Source of the DNA: Pseudomonas oryzihabitans | GTDB lineage: Bacteria; Pseudomonadota; Gammaproteobacteria; Pseudomonadales; Pseudomonadaceae | NCBI RefSeq assembly: GCF_001518815.1 | Contig: NZ_CP013987.1 | Span: 1,653,001-1,717,000, forward strand | Direction of reading: 5' to 3' | Length of the DNA stretch: 64,000 nt | Shown here: positions 60,241 through 64,000 of the stretch, piece by piece | Layout: each line of letters begins with the position of its first letter | How positions within the stretch are numbered: the first letter of the stretch is position 1 | Notes under the pieces: generated by a model | What the model was told of the DNA's origin: nothing | Seen by the model: only the letters and a program-made list of their open reading frames with translations | Database searches by the model: none | Position numbers and translations under genes: made by a program

Positions 60241-61194
60241 TCAGAGATCCAGTACCAACCGCTCGCCCTTGGCCCGCGAGCAGCAGGGGGTGAAGCGATC
60301 GTTGGCGGCGTGCTCGGCTTCGGAAAGAAAGAGGTCGCGGTGCTCGGGTTCGCCGGCCAGCACCGGGGTCAGGCAGGTGCCGCAGAGGCCCTGGCCACAG
60401 GAGACCGGCAGGACGATCCCGAGGTCGGCCAGCACCTCGACCACGCTGCGCTCGGCCGGTACCTCCACGCGGCGTCCGCTGCGCGCCAGTTCCACCTCGA
60501 AGGGCCGTTGCTCGCCCTGGGCGGCGGGGTCGGCGGCGAAGTATTCGCGGTGGATCTGCCCGGGTTGCCAGCCCTGGGCCTGGGCGGCGTCCACCACGGC
60601 GGCCATGAAGCCCACGGGACCGCAGACATAGAGGTGGTCGTCCGGCGCCGCCGGGCCGAGCAGATGCTGGAAGTTGGGTCGCAGCGCCGGGTCGTGCTGG
60701 TCGAAGTGGACCCTGACCTGGTCGGCATAGGGCCGCGCCTTGAGCCAGGGGATGAAGGCGGCGTGCTCGCGATCTCGCACCAGGTAGCGCAGGCTGAAGC
60801 GCGCGCCCTGCTGATGGAGCTGCTCGGCCATGGCCAGGATCGGGGTGATGCCGATACCACCGGCCAGCAGCTGGGTGCGGCGCGCAGTGGGGACCAGCGC
60901 GAAGAGGTTGCGCGGCTCGCTCACCTGCAGGCGATCACCTACCTCCAATTCATGCATGGCCTGGGAGCCGCCGCGGGAGTCGGCGACGAGGAGCACCGCG
61001 AGGCGATAGCGAGTCGGGGCGGGCTCGGGTGCGGTGCAAAGCGAATAGTGGCGGACCAGGCCGTCTCCCAGAGTGATCTCCAGGTGGGCGCCGGCGCTGA
61101 AGCCGGGCAGCGGGCCACCGTCGGCGCGGGCCAGGTCGAAGGCCAGGATGGTCGGGGCTTCACGTTGCACGGCGGTGACGATCAGATCGAGCAT
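60241..61194 (-). CDS. vanB: Vanillate O-demethylase reductase subunit
   Basis: The 317-residue FMN/2Fe-2S reductase feeds electrons from NADH to VanA. RHYSLCTAPE binds FMN, GGIGITPILAMAEQL and YVCGPVGFM bind NAD, and the C-terminal ferredoxin domain has the Cys motif SCGQGLCGTCLTPV and CCSRA. It starts 9 bases after vanA with TAGGAGACAGTC. Confidence 0.94.
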   Translation of the reverse strand: MLDLIVTAVQREAPTILAFDLARADGGPLPGFSAGAHLEITLGDGLVRHYSLCTAPEPAPTRYRLAVLLVADSRGGSQAMHELEVGDRLQVSEPRNLFALVPTARRTQLLAGGIGITPILAMAEQLHQQGARFSLRYLVRDREHAAFIPWLKARPYADQVRVHFDQHDPALRPNFQHLLGPAAPDDHLYVCGPVGFMAAVVDAAQAQGWQPGQIHREYFAADPAAQGEQRPFEVELARSGRRVEVPAERSVVEVLADLGIVLPVSCGQGLCGTCLTPVLAGEPEHRDLFLSEAEHAANDRFTPCCSRAKGERLVLDL

Positions 61195-61203
61195 GACTGT
61201 CTC

Positions 61204-62262
61204 CTAGGCGATCTGCCGGACCGGGATGCCGGTGGCGGCCTGTTCGGCGGCCAGCAGGCGGTCGATGATCTGCCGCGACTGCACGCCGCCGGCATCGATA
61301 TTGAGCTTGAGCAGCCCGCGTTCGGGATAGCGCAAGAGGTTCTGCTGCTGGCGCTCGAGCATCTCCAGGTCTTCGCCGAAGATCTTGCCCTGGCCCTCGC
61401 GGATGCTGGCGGTGAGTTCGGCGTCCTCCGCCTTGAAGTTGCGTGCCATCCCCCAGAAGTACCAGATGGAGGTCTCGGTCTCGGGGGTGATGAAGTCCAC
61501 CACCACGCTGGCGGCCTTGACCGCCGCCGGCGCGTCGTAGCCGCCATGGCCGGCATGGGCCACGCCTACTTCGATCATCACGTGGCTGGGCGGGGTGAAG
61601 CGGCAGATCTGCCAGCGATCCACCGGGACGTCATCGGCCAGGCCATTGCCACGCAGGGCCATGCGCCAGAAGGGCGGGGCGGAGATGTTTTCCATGTGCC
61701 GGCTGGTGATTACCTCGTCGCCCTCGACGCGGGTGGCTGGCGGCGCCTCGTCGATCTCCTTCTGGCCGATGCTGGAGGCATGGACGTAGGTCTCGTGGGT
61801 GAGGTCCATGAGGTTATCGATCATCAGTCGGTAGTCGCACTGGATATGATACAGGCCGCCGCCATAGGCCCAGTCGGGGCTTTCGGCCCATTCCAGATAG
61901 GGAATCAGGGCCGGATCGGCCTTGGCCTGATCACCTGGCCAGACCCAGATGAAGCCGTGCCGCTCCACGGCGGCATAGGGGCGTACCGCGGGAAAGACGC
62001 CGACCCGCTGGCCTGGCATGCCCAGGGTCTTGCCGCCGCAGCCCATTTCCAGGCCGTGATAGCCACAGACCAGGGTGCCGTCGCGGACGAAGCCCAGCGA
62101 CAGCGGCGCACCACGGTGCGGGCAGAAGTCTTCCAGCGCCACCACCTGGCCGTTGGCGTCGCGATAGAAGACCAGGGGCTCGCCGCAGATCTGCCGGCCG
62201 AGGGGCTTGTCTTGGACTTCGTCGGGGGTGCAGGCGACGTACCAGGCGTTCTTCGGGTACAT
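61204..62262 (-). CDS. vanA: Vanillate O-demethylase oxygenase subunit
   Basis: The 352-residue Rieske non-haem iron oxygenase converts vanillate to protocatechuate and formaldehyde. Rieske ligands are in CPHRGAPLSLG and VCGYHGLEMG (about 47-70). The mononuclear iron site is DNLMDLTHETYVHAS (Asp/His/His, about 150-165). The start MYPKNAWYVACTP is the typical VanA N-terminus, with AGAGG upstream. vanA-vanB form an operon read leftward. Confidence 0.95.
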   Translation of the reverse strand: MYPKNAWYVACTPDEVQDKPLGRQICGEPLVFYRDANGQVVALEDFCPHRGAPLSLGFVRDGTLVCGYHGLEMGCGGKTLGMPGQRVGVFPAVRPYAAVERHGFIWVWPGDQAKADPALIPYLEWAESPDWAYGGGLYHIQCDYRLMIDNLMDLTHETYVHASSIGQKEIDEAPPATRVEGDEVITSRHMENISAPPFWRMALRGNGLADDVPVDRWQICRFTPPSHVMIEVGVAHAGHGGYDAPAAVKAASVVVDFITPETETSIWYFWGMARNFKAEDAELTASIREGQGKIFGEDLEMLERQQQNLLRYPERGLLKLNIDAGGVQSRQIIDRLLAAEQAATGIPVRQIA

Positions 62263-62286
62263 GATTGGAACCTCTTGTTGTTGTCT

Positions 62287-62298
62287 ATTGGATCCAAT
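62287..62298. promoter_or_regulatory. VanR operator 1 (before vanA)
   Basis: ATTGGATCCAAT is a perfect 12-base palindrome, 25 bases upstream of the vanA start. The same sequence is the known VanR operator (vanO) of Caulobacter, so repression of vanAB by VanR follows. Confidence 0.88.
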
Positions 62299-62498
62299 AA
62301 TTGATTGGGGTACCCAAGGGTGTCAATGCGGTTAGCCCTGGTGGGGTAGCGGTTGCTGGTCGATAATCGCCCGGTAAATTGCGGCTGTATTCGGTGTAGT
62401 GAAGCCCGAATAGCCTTGATTGTCCTGGTATTTCCTCTGGTTGGTACCTGGGTGAAGGTCAAACGTGAGTTCAGTCTGAGGCAGACACCATCTTGTGA

Positions 62499-62510
62499 AT
62501 TGGATCCATT
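62499..62510. promoter_or_regulatory. VanR operator 2 (before the transporter)
   Basis: ATTGGATCCATT differs from operator 1 at one base. It lies 142 bases upstream of the MFS ATG, within its likely promoter, so VanR should also control uptake. Confidence 0.75.
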
Positions 62511-62651
62511 TTTGCCAGCCTTTTCGAGCTGTGATTCCAACAACAAGAATTCAAGGATGCTTGCCATGTCAGAGCGCTTCGCCGTCTTCTCCTTTCGGGC
62601 CAGGAGCACCGTGCTCCGTTTCCGTTCTCCTTCCTGCGCCGGAGGTGGGCG

Positions 62652-63995
62652 ATGAGCGATCTGCGCGAGATCGTCGATCAGGGCCCCATGCGCGGTTTCC
62701 AGTACCTGGCGGTGCTGGTCTGCATCCTGCTCAACATGATCGATGGCTTCGACGTGCTGGTGATGGCCTTTACCGCGGCCTCGGTGTCTCGCGAATGGGG
62801 CCTCTCCGGATCCCAGATGGGGATGTTGCTCAGCGCCGGTCTGGTGGGGATGGCCGCCGGTTCGCTGTTGCTGGCGCCGTTGGCCGATCACTGGGGGCGC
62901 CGGCGCCTGATCCTGTTCTGCCTGCTGCTCTCGGGCGCCGGCATGCTGCTCTCGGCGCTGGCTGGCTCACCTCTGCAACTGGCGTTGCTGCGGGGCCTGA
63001 CCGGACTGGGCGTAGGTGGGGTGCTGGCCAGCAGCAACGTGATCGCCAGCGAGTATTCGGCGCGCCGCTGGCGCGGCCTGGCGGTCAGCCTGCAGGGCAT
63101 GGGCTATGCCCTGGGCGCTACCCTGGGAGGACTACTGGCGGTCTGGCTGCTGTCGCACTGGGGCTGGCGCGCGGTCTTCTGCGCCGGCGGCCTCATCACC
63201 CTGGGAGCCATTCCCCTGGTGCTCATCGGCCTGCCCGAGTCGCTGGATTTCCTCCTCACGCGACGCCCGGCCGGGGCCCTGGTACGGATCAACCGGCTGG
63301 CCCGACGCCTGGGGCAGCCGCCACTGGCCGCGCTGCCACCCCGGACCGAGGCCCGAGCGGCGGGCGGTACCGTCGGCCGGCTGCTGGCGCCCGCGCTACG
63401 GCGGACCACGCTGCTGGTGTGGACGCTGTTCTTCCTGGCCATGTTCGGCTTCTACTTCATCATGAGCTGGACGCCCAAGCTGCTGACCACCCTGGGGCTG
63501 TCCGAGCAGCAGGGGGTGGCTGGTGGCGTGCTGCTTAGCGTAGGCGGCATCTTTGGCGCCGCCCTGGTCGGCCTGCTGTTCGCCCGCTTGCCGCTGTCAC
63601 GCGCGCTGGGTGGCTTCATGCTGACCACCGCGCTGCTGCTGGTGGCCTTCGCCCAGATGGGCAGTTCCTACCTGGGTGCCCTGGCCATGGGCCTGCTGAT
63701 CGGGCTTTTCGCCAATGGCTGCGTCGCCGGACTCTATGCGCTGCCAGCGCTGGCCTATGCCGCCGAAGTCAGGGCCACCGGGGTGGGCTGGGGCATCGGC
63801 ATCGGCCGTCTTGGCGCCATCCTCTCACCGGTGGTGGCCGGGCTGCTGCTCGACAACGGGTGGCCCCCGCTGCGCCTGTATCTGGTCTTTGCCGGGGTGT
63901 TCGTGGCGGCAGGTCTGCTGCTCCTGCTGACTCGTCCCGAGCAGCGACCTACGGCCACGGAGGTGAGTCGGCGGCAGGGCGAGGCGCTGGGCTAG
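62652..63995 (+). CDS. Aromatic-acid MFS transporter (VanK/PcaK type)
   Basis: The 447-residue protein has 12 membrane helices and the AAHS-family motifs: MIDGFDVLVMAF in helix 1, LAPLADHWGRRRLIL in loop 2-3 (the DRxGRR motif), and GRLLAPALRRTTLLVW after the central loop. Shared control with vanAB points to vanillate or protocatechuate uptake with protons. GGAGGTGGGCG precedes ATG. The gene ends 5 bases before the window edge. Confidence 0.9.
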   Translation: MSDLREIVDQGPMRGFQYLAVLVCILLNMIDGFDVLVMAFTAASVSREWGLSGSQMGMLLSAGLVGMAAGSLLLAPLADHWGRRRLILFCLLLSGAGMLLSALAGSPLQLALLRGLTGLGVGGVLASSNVIASEYSARRWRGLAVSLQGMGYALGATLGGLLAVWLLSHWGWRAVFCAGGLITLGAIPLVLIGLPESLDFLLTRRPAGALVRINRLARRLGQPPLAALPPRTEARAAGGTVGRLLAPALRRTTLLVWTLFFLAMFGFYFIMSWTPKLLTTLGLSEQQGVAGGVLLSVGGIFGAALVGLLFARLPLSRALGGFMLTTALLLVAFAQMGSSYLGALAMGLLIGLFANGCVAGLYALPALAYAAEVRATGVGWGIGIGRLGAILSPVVAGLLLDNGWPPLRLYLVFAGVFVAAGLLLLLTRPEQRPTATEVSRRQGEALG

Positions 63996-64000
63996 CCGCT

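Larger units (their letters stand above)
62263..62651. other. 389-base divergent control region of the vanillate module
   Basis: It holds two VanR-operator-like sites, the promoters of vanA-vanB (leftward) and of the MFS transporter (rightward), and a stretch with lower GC. Small frames here (for example 62353-62655) have no ribosome site. No gene is supported. Confidence 0.6.

Noticed and set aside
60310-62304. 664-residue plus-strand frame over vanB and vanA
   Set aside because: Antisense of clear enzymes; low-complexity Gly/His/Ala composition.

Overview
The window is a stretch of GC-rich chromosome from a Pseudomonas species. The evidence is the RsmA/CsrA sequence, the alaS-lysC-rsmA-tRNA order, the two-subunit arginine succinyltransferase (AruF/AruG), several Pseudomonas-restricted small families (DUF3509, DUF1145, DUF3309), and strong G/C preference at third codon positions. 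The flavour is that of an environmental pseudomonad (the P. oryzihabitans/psychrotolerans group is my guess; species is not established). There is no prophage, insertion sequence, CRISPR array or integrase. It is mostly core genome with a few small low-GC or repeat-bearing intergenic gaps.

Layout. 0-10.4 kb: an OmpA-type lipoprotein, DUF1145 protein, DinG helicase, a serine-hydrolase (beta-lactamase fold), a NYN-domain protein, a small Cys-containing unknown, a secreted M20 carboxypeptidase, a second OmpA-type lipoprotein, PdxH and a SlyB-like glycine-zipper lipoprotein. 10.4-18.0 kb: the complete arginine succinyltransferase (AST) catabolic operon astC-aruF-aruG-astD-astB-(small His/Cys-tailed protein)-astE, preceded by an ArgR-like site but without the aot transport genes or argR upstream. 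18.0-24.0 kb: threonine aldolase, alaS, lysC (with an internal start for the beta subunit), rsmA, tRNA-Ser(GCU) and two identical tRNA-Arg(ACG). 24.0-31.4 kb: thioesterase, DusC, a FUSC/DUF1656/HlyD efflux set, the DUF485-ActP acetate uptake pair and a DUF3309 peptide.

31.5-46 kb: PBP4 (DacB), a small acidic protein, a lipoprotein, a cold-shock protein, an 840-base gap, a DUF3509 protein, CvfB, a ligase-associated-type Lhr helicase, a dGTPase-family protein, an EAL-YkuI_C phosphodiesterase, the YqjD/YqjE/YqjK-type membrane operon, two more DUF3509 proteins plus an unknown, and RmlD. The gap at 45.5-46.06 kb is AT-rich and carries DnaA-box-like 9-mers and a perfect 14-base palindrome.

46-55.4 kb: a transporter-sensor hybrid histidine kinase, GNAT acetyltransferase, a membrane GGDEF-EAL protein, a bile-acid/sodium symporter family protein, RdgC, and tRNA-Val and tRNA-Asp followed by a REP-type inverted pair. 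55.4-64 kb: a D-2-hydroxyglutarate-dehydrogenase-type flavoprotein, a LysR regulator, a GntR regulator (VanR), VanB, VanA and an aromatic-acid MFS transporter. The last block is a vanillate module: two 12-base ATTGGATCCA-A/T-T sites lie in the divergent promoter region between vanA and the transporter, which ties it to VanR control.

The most informative observations are the three dispersed DUF3509 paralogues, the DnaA-box-like gap, the two VanR operators, the internal lysC start, the AlgU-type promoter before rsmA, and several distinct intergenic repeat types.
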